NCBI GenBank assembly: GCA_020310875.1
Contig: CM035407.1
Coordinates: 221,424,496 to 221,488,495 of the forward strand
Direction of reading: 5' to 3'
DNA from: Ceratopteris richardii
Lineage: Eukaryota; Streptophyta; Polypodiopsida; Polypodiales; Pteridaceae
DNA: 64,000 nucleotides
The position numbers and the translations under genes were made by a program. Positions 21,865 to 31,627 of this stretch are shown piece after piece (position 1 is the stretch's first letter; the number at the start of each line of letters is the position of its first letter). The notes under the pieces are model-generated. The model ran no database searches and was not told the origin of the DNA. It saw nothing but the letters and a program-made list of their open reading frames with translations.

Positions 21865-22018
21865 CGTAATAGACAGAATAAATCCGTTGTTGTCCCCGTT
21901 ACAACATTAACATGAGGTGGATGGTGAGTTAGTGGTTAGTAAGTGCATGAAGACAGTGTGTGTAGTTAGTGCTTGTGTTGTCCTAGGAGACTACTGCCGT
22001 TAGTAAGTGGGTATGAAT
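21865..22018 (-). other. Gap between Gag-Pol tail and extra ORF in element C
   Basis: About 150 bp, with no ORF. It contains the 5' side of the acceptor-like sequence before the extra ORF and nothing else recognisable. Confidence 0.4.
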
Positions 22019-22729
22019 TTACAAATTGGGGTCAGGGGGTTTATTACAGGCCCTAGGCTGCCAAATGCAGTGAGTGGGCTTTGCCTTCGGTTTCGGAGAG
22101 TCTCTACAGAGCCTTCTCGGTGTCGTGGTTTGAAAACGAGGCCTTTTTGGGACCCATTTACAATTGATTACATGTACGCTCTTGGGTTTTGGTGTGTACA
22201 TGAGTGTCGAGAACGAGTGAAATCTGGCAGTATGCGTCGCTGCGTTATGCTGTTTAGGCTGTGGCCTCAGCGTAGCTACTTGTGCCATCAAGCAAGCCTT
22301 AGGCACCCAAATTTGTCTTGATTGTGGGCTTGCCTTCATCGACTTCTTGGGCACCCAAATAGATTTTACTTTAGCAGAAGAATTTCTGAAAGACTTCTTA
22401 TTAGCGTTGTGTTGTTGGTCACTAATAAGAGGCTTTGCCCCTGTAGTTGACGGTGGTGCAACCGGTCGTTCGCCTTTCCGCACCCATACCTGGTTTATTT
22501 TCTGGGCCATTCTGCTGCGCAGGTACTTTTGATCTCGGACATAGGTAGTACCCTGCTTCTTCTGCCTTTGATCCACCTTGGGTTGCTGCCTCCTTCTAGC
22601 CTTTGGAAAAGAAGGGAGTTCCGTTGCATTCCTGACTCCTTTTTTGCGAATATCATTCCTCTGCAACACATAGTTTTGGACAAGAACAGCATGGTCATCT
22701 TCATGTGTACCCCTGGAAGGACCAGGAGT
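22019..22729 (-). CDS. Element C Gag-Pol tail: basic Trp-Val-Pro-Lys repeat region
   Basis: In frame with pol, separated only by the TAG at 22730-22732; in element F the same region continues from pol without a stop, so this is the C-terminus of the polyprotein. It is strongly basic and repeats a motif of the form aromatic-Val-Pro-Lys: QVWVRKGE, SIWVPKKS, QIWVPKA, CKWVPKR, CIWQPRA, about 20-45 residues apart. No known domain was recognised. The repeats could bind nucleic acid or provide processed peptides; that is inference. Ends at TAA 22019-22021. Confidence 0.65.
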   Translation of the reverse strand, partial: TPGPSRGTHEDDHAVLVQNYVLQRNDIRKKGVRNATELPSFPKARRRQQPKVDQRQKKQGTTYVRDQKYLRSRMAQKINQVWVRKGERPVAPPSTTGAKPLISDQQHNANKKSFRNSSAKVKSIWVPKKSMKASPQSRQIWVPKACLMAQVATLRPQPKQHNAATHTARFHSFSTLMYTPKPKSVHVINCKWVPKRPRFQTTTPRRLCRDSPKPKAKPTHCIWQPRACNKPPDPNL

Positions 22730-25700
22730 CTATGCCTTTCCTAGTTCCTTGAGTGCTCCATTGTCTAATTCTACTGTAACTCGACTATGATTGACCCAAA
22801 CCTGGAGAAGTCCACTTCTTAGGTTTAGATTGACTGCTTGGTCATAGATCCAATCCTGACCCAAGACGAGAGGTTCAGTGAGATCCTCATCTTGACACAC
22901 TAGTACTTTAACGGTCATTGCCTCCTCGTGAATGTAGAGGGGAAGTTCCACCTCGCCCATGCAAGGGGTTTCCACGCCTCCCAATCCTATGAGGTATGCT
23001 TCCACAGGATGGACAGTTAACTGTAACTCTTGACAGTAAGACAACTTAACAGCGCTAGTGGCAGCACCTGAGTCAATCAAGGCTCTTACGGTCCTTGTAC
23101 TCTTTCCTTGTCCTATGTCTATGGTTATGAAAGGACGTCTATCAATTATTCTATTCGAGCTTGTTCCTGCAACTTCACACATGGCTATGGGAAATCCTTG
23201 GTCTGCATAGTCATTCGCTCCAGGCTGATCTCTACCTTGCCTTCGTAATTTCATCCTTCTGATGCGTTCTAAAGCCTCTGCTTGAGCTTCTTCTCTAATT
23301 CTCTTTTCTTCCTCTTTGCGTTTCTTAGCAGTGTTGAGTCGGCTCAGCATTTCCTCCGTGAGGGGTTCCTGATACAACTTGACTCTGCATCCGCTAATAT
23401 AGTTAGGGAGAACATCACCCTCTAATGTGGCCAATTGTACTGCTCCACTTGTGGAGATCCTATTGATGATCATAGGTCCGTAGCCTCTCTTTTCTAGCTT
23501 CCTCGCGTGTTGTTTCAGTGTATAGACTAAGACTAGATCTCCCGCTTTCAAGCCTTTATCCTTCACATGGGCATCGAAGTATGCCTTCTGTCTCTTCTTG
23601 GCTGCATATATTCCTGCAGCGGCTCTCAGTCTTGTTTCTCCTAATCGTTCAAGATCAAAGATCCTAGAGGAGAGCTCATGACCTGTCCATTCATACTCTT
23701 GTGCTACTCTCAATGTAGGAATCAGGAAGTCCAAGGGTAGCACAGCGTTTTGACCGAATACCATCTGAAAGGGGGTGGCTTGGAGTACCGTTTTGTAGGC
23801 AACTCGGTATGCCCAAACAGCATGGTGTAGCTGTTTGTCCCAGTCAGAGCGCTTAGTGTTCACTAATTTCGTCAGTACATTGCATAAAATCTTATTAGTG
23901 CTCTCAGCTTGTCCATTAGCTTGAGGGTGATAGGGGGCAGACTTCTTGTGTATTACCAAGAATTCTTGGAGTAGATTTTCAATCACTTCATTTAAGAAAT
24001 GAGTGCCTCTATCACTTACTAGTTCTATGGGTAGCCCATATCTTGTGAACACATTCTCAAACAAGAATTTGGCAGTTGTCTGAGCATCGTTCTTTGTTGT
24101 AGCCTTTACCTCTACCCACTTGGTGAGATAGTCTGTTGCCACAATGATGTATTCCGCATGAGAACCTTTGGCTGGGGGATTAATAGGACCTACGAAGTCT
24201 ATTCCCCACTTAGAGAATGCACGTCCACCCATCATAGGTTTCAGTGGCATCTCATCTTTGCGTATGGGATACTGAGTCCTCTGACAGACATCACACCGTT
24301 TCACATAGGTATGTGCATCCATGTGAAGGGTAGGCCACCAGAAGCCCGCAAATAGTATTGCCTTGATCACCCGATCTGGTCCAAAGTGTCCTCCTGCTAC
24401 ACCTTGGTGAGCAGTTTCTAAGATCTTAAGATACTCACTTTCATGGACACACAATCTCAGGTAACCATCCTTACCGCGCTTGTATAGATTATCACCAACG
24501 AGTGAATAATCCCGGGCTTCTTGTTCCAAACTCCTTTTTTTAGCTAGAGTCATGTCTGGAGGGAATGTGTTTGTCCTCAGGAATGATACTAGTGGTTCGC
24601 TCCAATCTGGCACAATGGATACTTGATAGAGAGTGGCATGTTCCACAGGTGGTTTAGTGCAACAGATTGGGCATTCCTTGCACAACTTTTGGACATCCGC
24701 TTCCATAGTTGGCCAGTGCACTCCGAATCTCTTTAGAGTCTGTAAAGTTCGTTGTTTTGAATGGTGTTGCTCTAATGCACCTACATGTGCTAATTGCAAC
24801 CATTTAGCGTACTCATCCTCTTCTACGCAACAAGCCAAGATCCCTTGATCTGTGTGCTTGTACATGCTTCCGGCCATGATGTGATACTTTTGGGCTTTTA
24901 CGATCTCTCTATCCCGTGTGTTCACCACTGGATGGTTGGGCCCGTACGTCAATACTGGCACCAATGGCTTAGCCCACTGCGGTATAACTTCCAAATTAAA
25001 CAAGTAAGCATCAGGAAGGTCATCTGACACTCCTTGTGGGGCTTCTCCCGATGTGAGCCTAGAGAGATGATCTGCTCTCAAGTGAGTCCTACCTTTTCTT
25101 ACCACAACCTCAAAGTCATATTCCATTAGCAAGAGAAACCATCTCACTAATCTTCCTGTATTGCATGGCTTGTTTACGAGATATAACAATGCCTGATGAT
25201 CAGTAAAAAATTTAAACTTATTTGCAAGCAAATAGTGTCTAAATTTCTTGACTGCATATACCATGCCTAATCCTTCGCGCTCTGTAGTGGTGTAATTCCG
25301 TTCAGCCGCATTCAATTGTCTACTGGCATAGGCAATTGGAAGATCCATATTACCTTCACCAGTAGGTTGTGCAAGCACACATCCAATGGCATAATTGGAT
25401 GCATCCACATGAACATGGAATGGCTTATTCCAATCTGGTGTGGTCAAGATTGGTGCTGAACATAATCTTCGTTTAAGTTCCTGGAAGGAATTCTCACATT
25501 CATCCATCCACTCAAAGTTAGTCAGAAGTCCGTACATGGGCTTTGCGATGACCGCATACATGTGGATGAAACGTCGGTAATACCCACAGTGCCCCATGAA
25601 AGCTTGTACTTCCTTGACATTCTTTGGTCTAGGTAGCTCTGCTATGGCTCTCACTTTTTCTTCGTCGGTAGATATGCCATTCTTTGACACTATGTGTCCT

Positions 25701-28147
25701 AGAATCTTGCCTTGCCTTACCATAAAAACGCACTTTTCTGGGTTCAGGCAGACCTGATATTCTCTACATTTGTCAAAGATTTGTCTGAGTTCAGGAATAT
25801 GGGTTTGTCTAACATTGGAATGAGCACAGAGATCATCAACATAGACTTCTAAACTCTTCCTTAGGAACTCCTTAAACACATGGCACATCAGCCTCTGGAA
25901 GGTAGCTGGTGCATTGGTAAGCCCAAATGGCATTACTCTAAAGGAAAAAATGCCCCATTCTGTGGCAAAGGCTGTCTTATGCTGATCCTCTGGAGCTATG
26001 GCTACTTGATTGTAACCCGAAAATCCATCAAGGAAGCTGTACACTTCCTTGCCAGCCACTCTTTCTAAGAGATGTTCTGTGATGGGAAGCGGATAGTTAT
26101 CTCGAATAGTGGCTGCATTAACCTTCTTCAAGTTAATGCACACGCGTAGTTTGCCATTCTTCTTGGGCACCACTACGATGGGTGATACCCACTCAGTGTG
26201 CTCAATTTCATAGATAAATCCAGCTTCAACCAATCTATCTATCTCTTCTTTGATCTTAGCAGCGTAATTATCATTATAAGTATAGGGCTTTTGCTTAGAG
26301 GGTTTGGCATCTGAAGTCATGGGAATGGTGTGTGAGCATATGTCCGGGTCAACCCCTTTCAAATCCTTGTAACTCCAAGCGAATACATCTCTGTATTCTC
26401 TTAGCAAGGCAATCAATTCATGCTCTTCTTCTTCTGTCAGGTCATGGCCTATATACGTGCATCTCTCCTCTCCTTCTTCTATGGCCACTACTATTTTCTT
26501 GGTGGTTTCTTTGTTATCATAGGCCTCTCCTGATTGTGCTTCTCGTTTAGGCATTCTTATCATGACTCTCCTGTCATCTATCTCATACTTCTTAAAATTT
26601 TTTGGGACCTCAAACAAAGATTCTTCCTCTTCTGGTAAGGCTTCTCTCTTCTTTCGTTTCTTTCCTTCTTCCTTAGGGGTCATATGCGTTGCTAATCTTA
26701 CATCATTTGTAACCTCTCCATGCCTCTGGGGTTGAAATTCTATTTCATGGAAGTATTCTTCATCTGATGCAAATGGTGGGTCCATAATGATTGACTCTAG
26801 ATCGGAGTCACTTGCATCCTCAAATGCATTAGGGCTAGGTTCACATTCTTCTAGAACTGCCTCTCCCATGATTGGCTCTATGGAGAAGACTGAAATGTCA
26901 TAGCCATCCTCATCACAGTGAGGTGTCCATTGTTCTTCATTGATGGCCACGTCCATTGTTGCTAAAATTTCCGCCCAGCCATGGGGTTCAAACTCCTCAT
27001 CTGGAAAGACTATAGGTGCATAGGCTGGGTCTTGAATGGGTCTATGAGTTTCGTTCGCACCTACCTCTCTGGCTTTCTCTCTCTTCTCTTCTTCTACTGC
27101 TACCTTGCACATCCATAAGTGAGTATCTTCATGCATCCATGAGGATCCCGACCCTATGGAATGCACCGATTCTGTATCATCTTTGGCTCTATGGATGGGA
27201 TTCCATTGGATAGGAGGGACATCTCTATGGGAATAATCCTTGAGATTGACTTTGGTTGTAACACCTAAGTGCTGCAGGTACAAAGAATTGGTCCCCCAAT
27301 CCTGTACCACTTGCAACTGTCGCATGAATGGTCTTCCTAAAATCATCTCATAGGCATGATTTTTGCTGAAGTCACATATGGCAAAGGTATGTTCAAACTC
27401 GACACCACAAGTGGTGAGAGTTATTCCTTCTAGCAATCCTAGGGGTCTCTCTATGTGACCATCGGCCATCTGCAATTTCATTCTCGTCGGCCTGAGTGCC
27501 GGCTTGCCCCAACGCTTCCATAAGGAGGTGGTGGCAATTGCAACTCCTGCACCTGAGTCCAAAATTGCCTTGGTGGTGTACTCCTGGTAGGTAATGGGAA
27601 GATAGGTGTTCCCTTCTTCACCTTCGCACATATCTCCTATCTTATCCAAGGGAATTTCTGGCACTGTCCTATGGGATCCTAACCGGGAATGAGGTTTTGC
27701 AACTTCAGTTACTCGACTGGCTGCATATTTTCGAGCTTCTGATCTATCCTTAGGCAGTTCTTCCAAAGTGGGATCGCGCTGCACCTTGGTGTTCTTTACT
27801 ACCTCTGTGTTCCTTGATATGACTGAGTCATCGTTCCTTACCATGACTGTGGGTGCTCTCATACATGTGGACTTTGCTTCCCATGGGCCTGTGAAGTGGG
27901 GTAGCTCCTGTATGGAATTAGACTCAAAGTCCAATCTCTCATGAGACTGAGTGCTCTCATGTTCCTCGTAAATAGATGGGATGTCTTGTGGGAATTGGTC
28001 GTGTGCATCATCCACAAGTTCAAAAGGAGGGGCAACTTCACTTTCGTTATCCCATTTATCTTCTTGAATCTCTCGTAGAAAGTCTGGTGCAAACCGATTC
28101 ATAGAAGAAGAAGTGTCTGGCTCCGTAGAATTGGGTACATATGCAAC
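22730..28147 (-). CDS. Element C Pol: PR1, RT, RNase H, two H2C2 domains, integrase, second protease-like domain (PR2)
   Basis: Open from 28147 to TAG 22730-22732. Residues counted from the Met at 28102: PR1 about 168-290 (ILDSGAGVAIA, MILGRPFM); acidic linker 300-500; RT about 600-790 (SPIVVVPKKNGKLRVC, active-site YVDD 754-757); RNase H about 890-1000 (VHVDASNYAIG, FFTDHQALLYL); first H2C2 zinc domain about 1104-1150; second H2C2 about 1231-1276 (HQGVAGGHF to CDVCQRTQ); integrase core about 1296-1460 (GIDFVGP, VSDRGTHF, ANGQAEST carry the DDE residues); integrase C-terminus to about 1575 (KRGYGPMIINRI); Lys/Arg/Glu helix to 1625; PR2 about 1657-1775 (ALIDSGAATS at 1674-1683, LVLGQDWI). All RT, RNase H and integrase catalytic residues appear present. 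It is in frame with gag; the TAG at 28148 lies between. Confidence 0.9.
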   Translation of the reverse strand, partial: VAYVPNSTEPDTSSSMNRFAPDFLREIQEDKWDNESEVAPPFELVDDAHDQFPQDIPSIYEEHESTQSHERLDFESNSIQELPHFTGPWEAKSTCMRAPTVMVRNDDSVISRNTEVVKNTKVQRDPTLEELPKDRSEARKYAASRVTEVAKPHSRLGSHRTVPEIPLDKIGDMCEGEEGNTYLPITYQEYTTKAILDSGAGVAIATTSLWKRWGKPALRPTRMKLQMADGHIERPLGLLEGITLTTCGVEFEHTFAICDFSKNHAYEMILGRPFMRQLQVVQDWGTNSLYLQHLGVTTKVNLKDYSHRDVPPIQWNPIHRAKDDTESVHSIGSGSSWMHEDTHLWMCKVAVEEEKREKAREVGANETHRPIQDPAYAPIVFPDEEFEPHGWAEILATMDVAINEEQWTPHCDEDGYDISVFSIEPIMGEAVLEECEPSPNAFEDASDSDLESIIMDPPFASDEEYFHEIEFQPQRHGEVTNDVRLATHMTPKEEGKKRKKREALPEEEESLFEVPKNFKKYEIDDRRVMIRMPKREAQSGEAYDNKETTKKIVVAIEEGEERCTYIGHDLTEEEEHELIALLREYRDVFAWSYKDLKGVDPDICSHTIPMTSDAKPSKQKPYTYNDNYAAKIKEEIDRLVEAGFIYEIEHTEWVSPIVVVPKKNGKLRVCINLKKVNAATIRDNYPLPITEHLLERVAGKEVYSFLDGFSGYNQVAIAPEDQHKTAFATEWGIFSFRVMPFGLTNAPATFQRLMCHVFKEFLRKSLEVYVDDLCAHSNVRQTHIPELRQIFDKCREYQVCLNPEKCVFMVRQGKILGHIVSKNGISTDEEKVRAIAELPRPKNVKEVQAFMGHCGYYRRFIHMYAVIAKPMYGLLTNFEWMDECENSFQELKRRLCSAPILTTPDWNKPFHVHVDASNYAIGCVLAQPTGEGNMDLPIAYASRQLNAAERNYTTTEREGLGMVYAVKKFRHYLLANKFKFFTDHQALLYLVNKPCNTGRLVRWFLLLMEYDFEVVVRKGRTHLRADHLSRLTSGEAPQGVSDDLPDAYLFNLEVIPQWAKPLVPVLTYGPNHPVVNTRDREIVKAQKYHIMAGSMYKHTDQGILACCVEEDEYAKWLQLAHVGALEQHHSKQRTLQTLKRFGVHWPTMEADVQKLCKECPICCTKPPVEHATLYQVSIVPDWSEPLVSFLRTNTFPPDMTLAKKRSLEQEARDYSLVGDNLYKRGKDGYLRLCVHESEYLKILETAHQGVAGGHFGPDRVIKAILFAGFWWPTLHMDAHTYVKRCDVCQRTQYPIRKDEMPLKPMMGGRAFSKWGIDFVGPINPPAKGSHAEYIIVATDYLTKWVEVKATTKNDAQTTAKFLFENVFTRYGLPIELVSDRGTHFLNEVIENLLQEFLVIHKKSAPYHPQANGQAESTNKILCNVLTKLVNTKRSDWDKQLHHAVWAYRVAYKTVLQATPFQMVFGQNAVLPLDFLIPTLRVAQEYEWTGHELSSRIFDLERLGETRLRAAAGIYAAKKRQKAYFDAHVKDKGLKAGDLVLVYTLKQHARKLEKRGYGPMIINRISTSGAVQLATLEGDVLPNYISGCRVKLYQEPLTEEMLSRLNTAKKRKEEEKRIREEAQAEALERIRRMKLRRQGRDQPGANDYADQGFPIAMCEVAGTSSNRIIDRRPFITIDIGQGKSTRTVRALIDSGAATSAVKLSYCQELQLTVHPVEAYLIGLGGVETPCMGEVELPLYIHEEAMTVKVLVCQDEDLTEPLVLGQDWIYDQAVNLNLRSGLLQVWVNHSRVTVELDNGALKELGKA
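22778..23134 (-). other. Second retropepsin-like domain (PR2) at the C-terminus of element C Pol
   Basis: Has the signature of a retroviral-type aspartic protease: DIGQGKSTRTVRALIDSGAA (strand then DSGA), the mid-domain GLGGVETPCMGEVELPL, and the C-terminal hydrophobic-Gly motif LVLGQDWI. It is distinct from PR1 in the same protein (27233-27601). Equivalent domains are at 51754-52130 in F (DSGA 51830-51841) and at 1-250 in D (DSGA 184-173). Confidence 0.8.
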
Positions 28148-31100
28148 CTAGGAAGGAGGGCTTATTCTTCCGTTGGCTCTCTCCTTGCTCTCATAAATGG
28201 CTGGAGCACAAGCTTCTTGGGGAGGATTGCTTATTCTATTACTCTTCCGAGCAGGCTCATACACTCTCTGGGAAGGAATGTGGGTTACCTGTGGAGGTAC
28301 GTAAGCTTTCGAGGGAGGCTCCTGTGACTTTTGGGGGGGGAGATAAGCTTCTTGAGGAGGCTTGCTTATCTGTTCTCTCGCCCTTTCCTTTCTTTGAGGG
28401 ACAGGTTCCTTTTCTGATTGTGCAATTAGCCTTTCTATTCTTTCTAAGGAGGGGAAGTTGTCTGGTTTAGTGGAATTGGCTGCATAAACTTCCGATGGGG
28501 AATGGCTCAGGTTTTTGCTTGCTTTTTCTTTCTCCTGATTTTTTTCTTCCTTGTCAGATCTTGCAATTATCCTCTCTAACTTTTCTAGGAATCCCTCCAA
28601 GTGTAATTGCGTCTTGGTTGAGCCCGAGTAATTGAAAAGGCGACTGGCTTCAAACATAGTCTGAGCCAATGCGACCATTTTCGCGCACAGTTTGGTTCTT
28701 TCTATCTCTAGGTCAGCTCTAGGATAGCACTTGTCATGATCCGTGACGTTTGGCCCTTCTTGGATTCTGGCCTGATATGCTTTAAGCATCATGTTTAGGT
28801 CTTCAGGAGTGGGATCTGCTAGGACTGATCCTACTCTAGGGGGTGGTGGGATTTGATGAGGCGGTGGGGAAGGTGGTGAGTCGGATGGAGATGGGAGTGG
28901 TGGAGGCGGGGTGATGTGAGAGGGAGTTTGAGCTGTGAGTTCAGTTATCCTCGCTTTGGTTTCTCTTATGCTTTCCTCAAGCTCACTCATCTTTTTGGCC
29001 CATTGTCGTTTCATTCTTTCTCGACTATCTTTCCATGCTCTAGTCCTTTTCTTTGTTACGCTCTCGGTTTCACTAGCCTCTGGGCCCTTTTCCTGGCTTG
29101 TCTCTTGGTTTTGCTGCAATGCCTGAGCTCTAGTGACTACCTGCACTGGTGCAGTGGAAGTGACGCTTCCTGAGGAATCTACAACCAAACCAATCACATT
29201 GATAGGAGTGATTTTTGGCATATTATTGGGGTTCTTAGGGCAATCTCGTAAGAGATGTTCTTTTCCACAATCTTGGCAGAAACCTTGGATAGTCACTGAC
29301 TGGGGTTGTGTAGGTGAAGGTAAGGGACAATCACGAATGAAGTGATCCCCGTGACATCGGTAGCATGGTCCTCTAGGAAAGGGTGGTCGTACCTGCCTAG
29401 GTTGAGGCCTAGGGTTGGGGTTTGCATACATGACGTTCGTGTAATCTGACTCCCAACTAGGTTCACTTGGTTCTTCACTATAGTAGGACTCACCATGTTC
29501 TGGAGACTGCATGTAGTAAGCCTGGGGACTATCGACATGTGTAGAATCAAAGCTATGGTCACTCGGGTCACTTTCTGAGATCAATGGGGTTACTGGAACT
29601 ATGGCCCTATTCAGGTTTTCTTCTACAACAGCATACTTTACTGGAATCACGTTAGAGGGGTTTGGAGGCTGTTGAGCTAGCACCGGTTGGGGTCTCTGTT
29701 GGGCCTGATATTGTGGTTGGTAGGTTTGTTGGGGTCTAGCATATTGTGGTGGTGGAGGGTACTGGTTCTGGTATCTTCCTTGTTGGTAGGGCTGAGGGTA
29801 GGGTTGCCTAACAGTCTGCTTGTTGTATGGGCAATCTTGCGCAGTGTGGTTTGTGTACTTCCGTTCTATAGTGCAGTACTGGCTACTAGGGTTAACTTGG
29901 GGTTGAGCCATAATGGGACAGACGTTCGCCATATGGTCACCACCGCATGTATAGCACCTTTTCACAGGGGCAAACCTTGGGATTTGTTTGCTAGTTACAC
30001 CTAATTTCTGAGCTATCTTCTCAGCGAGTTCCTCAATTGATGTAGATTGCGTGGAAGAGTGGCTAGATGCACTATCTGAATCTTTGTAGATTTTGGAAAG
30101 CTCTAGCTCTTCCCCTAGGTTATCTTCAATGTCAATGCACATGCGTACACATTCTTCTATGGTCCTAGGGTCCTTTAGATACACATAGGATCTCAATTTC
30201 GTACTCAGCAATCCATCAAGGAATAAGGCTACTTGTTTAGCAGATGTGGGTAGCTCCGAAATAGGGCACCTTTCAAGATATTGTCTAAATCTTCTTCCGG
30301 CCAATCTGACAGTCTCTTGGGGGGTCTGTTTGAAGCTGTGAATCAATGAGGAGGTGTTGTGTCTTATGCCGCTCTTAGAGAACTCTACAATGAATGCCTC
30401 TAGGAGTTGGTCTATGCTCCTGAACTGACGCTCATCTAATGGCTGAAACCATGTAAGTGCTGTATTCCTAAGGGTTAGACCGAAGGCATTGTACTGCGTG
30501 AACAGATCTTCCACTTGTTCAGCTCTCAAGACTTGCTTGAATTCCGCCACATGATCATAGGGATCTCCTGTGCCGTCAAAGTAATTCTTCATGGACTTAA
30601 CTAGCTGGGTGGGTCTCAAAGTTCTTGTGTGCTCTCTAGGCCTCGGCAGAGGGAATCCATCTACATTTCTTTGGTTCCTGTGGGCTCTATGCATCTCAGG
30701 TTCTACCCTATTCGTATCTGTTCTCGTTCTTTCTCTGCCCACTGGGTTGGCAAAACTTACTTCTGGTCTATCTCTACTTCTGTCTCTTTGCGTACCATGA
30801 GCTTGGGAAGTTCCAGCCCCAGGGTGACCATAGGATACATTTGATCTTGGTTGAGGGAAAATAAATTCACCCTTCCAAGTGTAAGCATGCCTATCATTTT
30901 CTGTCACCACAAAGATCCGTTCTGAAGCATGATCTAAGTAGGTCACTCTGCCTGGGCTATCCGGATCCTTAAGCTCATAGATCATGATATTTCCTATGTC
31001 TGTTGGCTGATTAGACTTATACCTCCAAAAGGCTTCATCAGTTTCTCGATTGAGGAGCAACTCTATGCTCTTGTTGTCTTGGGGGACCCATTCAGGCGTG

Positions 31101-31627
31101 ATAATCCTAGTGAGAACTGATTTACCTCGAGGGGTTCTAGGTTCCGCACCCATGTTCCCTTGTTCCAGGTCACCTAAGTCCGCTTCTGAGATTACATTCC
31201 CAAAGTCATATGTCCTATCCGGGTGACTAGTGACTACACATATAGTTCCTTCCTTGTCCAGGTATGCACCATTTTCAAACTTGACAGCTGGGTGCTCTAG
31301 TCCTATGGATTGGTCAGGGTTTTTAATCTAGACCACGGATCTTCCTAGGCCGTCCTCATAGATGCTAGCACCTAATCGGTTGGTCCTAAGATATTCCAGC
31401 TGTGTTTTGTAAGGGCCTTCTACCCTGTACAAATAAGGCACTCCTGAACTTCCCGTGGGTCTGTCCATACCTTGAGACATCCCTGATTCACTGGTGTCAG
31501 AGCTGGGGTAGTGAGAGTGGTGGCTCAACTGCTGGGCCCAAGACCTTGCAGTGTGATTGACAATAGCCTCTGAAGACCTAAGGCTTTGTCTTTCCCTTGC
31601 TAAATGTCGTCCTGATCTAAGGTTCAT
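28148..31627 (-). pseudogene. Element C Gag, one frame with one internal TAG
   Basis: ATG at 31627 (MNLRSGRHLARERQ). TAG at 31328-31330 stands where F has CAG (SVVQLKN), then the frame is open to TAG 28148-28150, after which pol follows in the same frame. Domains: acidic N-terminal region; Gag core (VAEFKQVLRAEQVEDLFTQY, RRFRQYLERCP, FLDGLLSTKLRSYVYL); three zinc knuckles, all CX2CX3HX4C (CYTCGGDHMANVC, CYRCHGDHFIRDC, CQDCGKEHLLRDC); a charged helix; a proline-rich region; and a C-terminal set of PPQEAY-like repeats. At about 1,150 codons this is far longer than a typical gypsy Gag. D and F show sense codons at the gag/pol position, so the family makes one Gag-Pol polyprotein. Confidence 0.88.
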
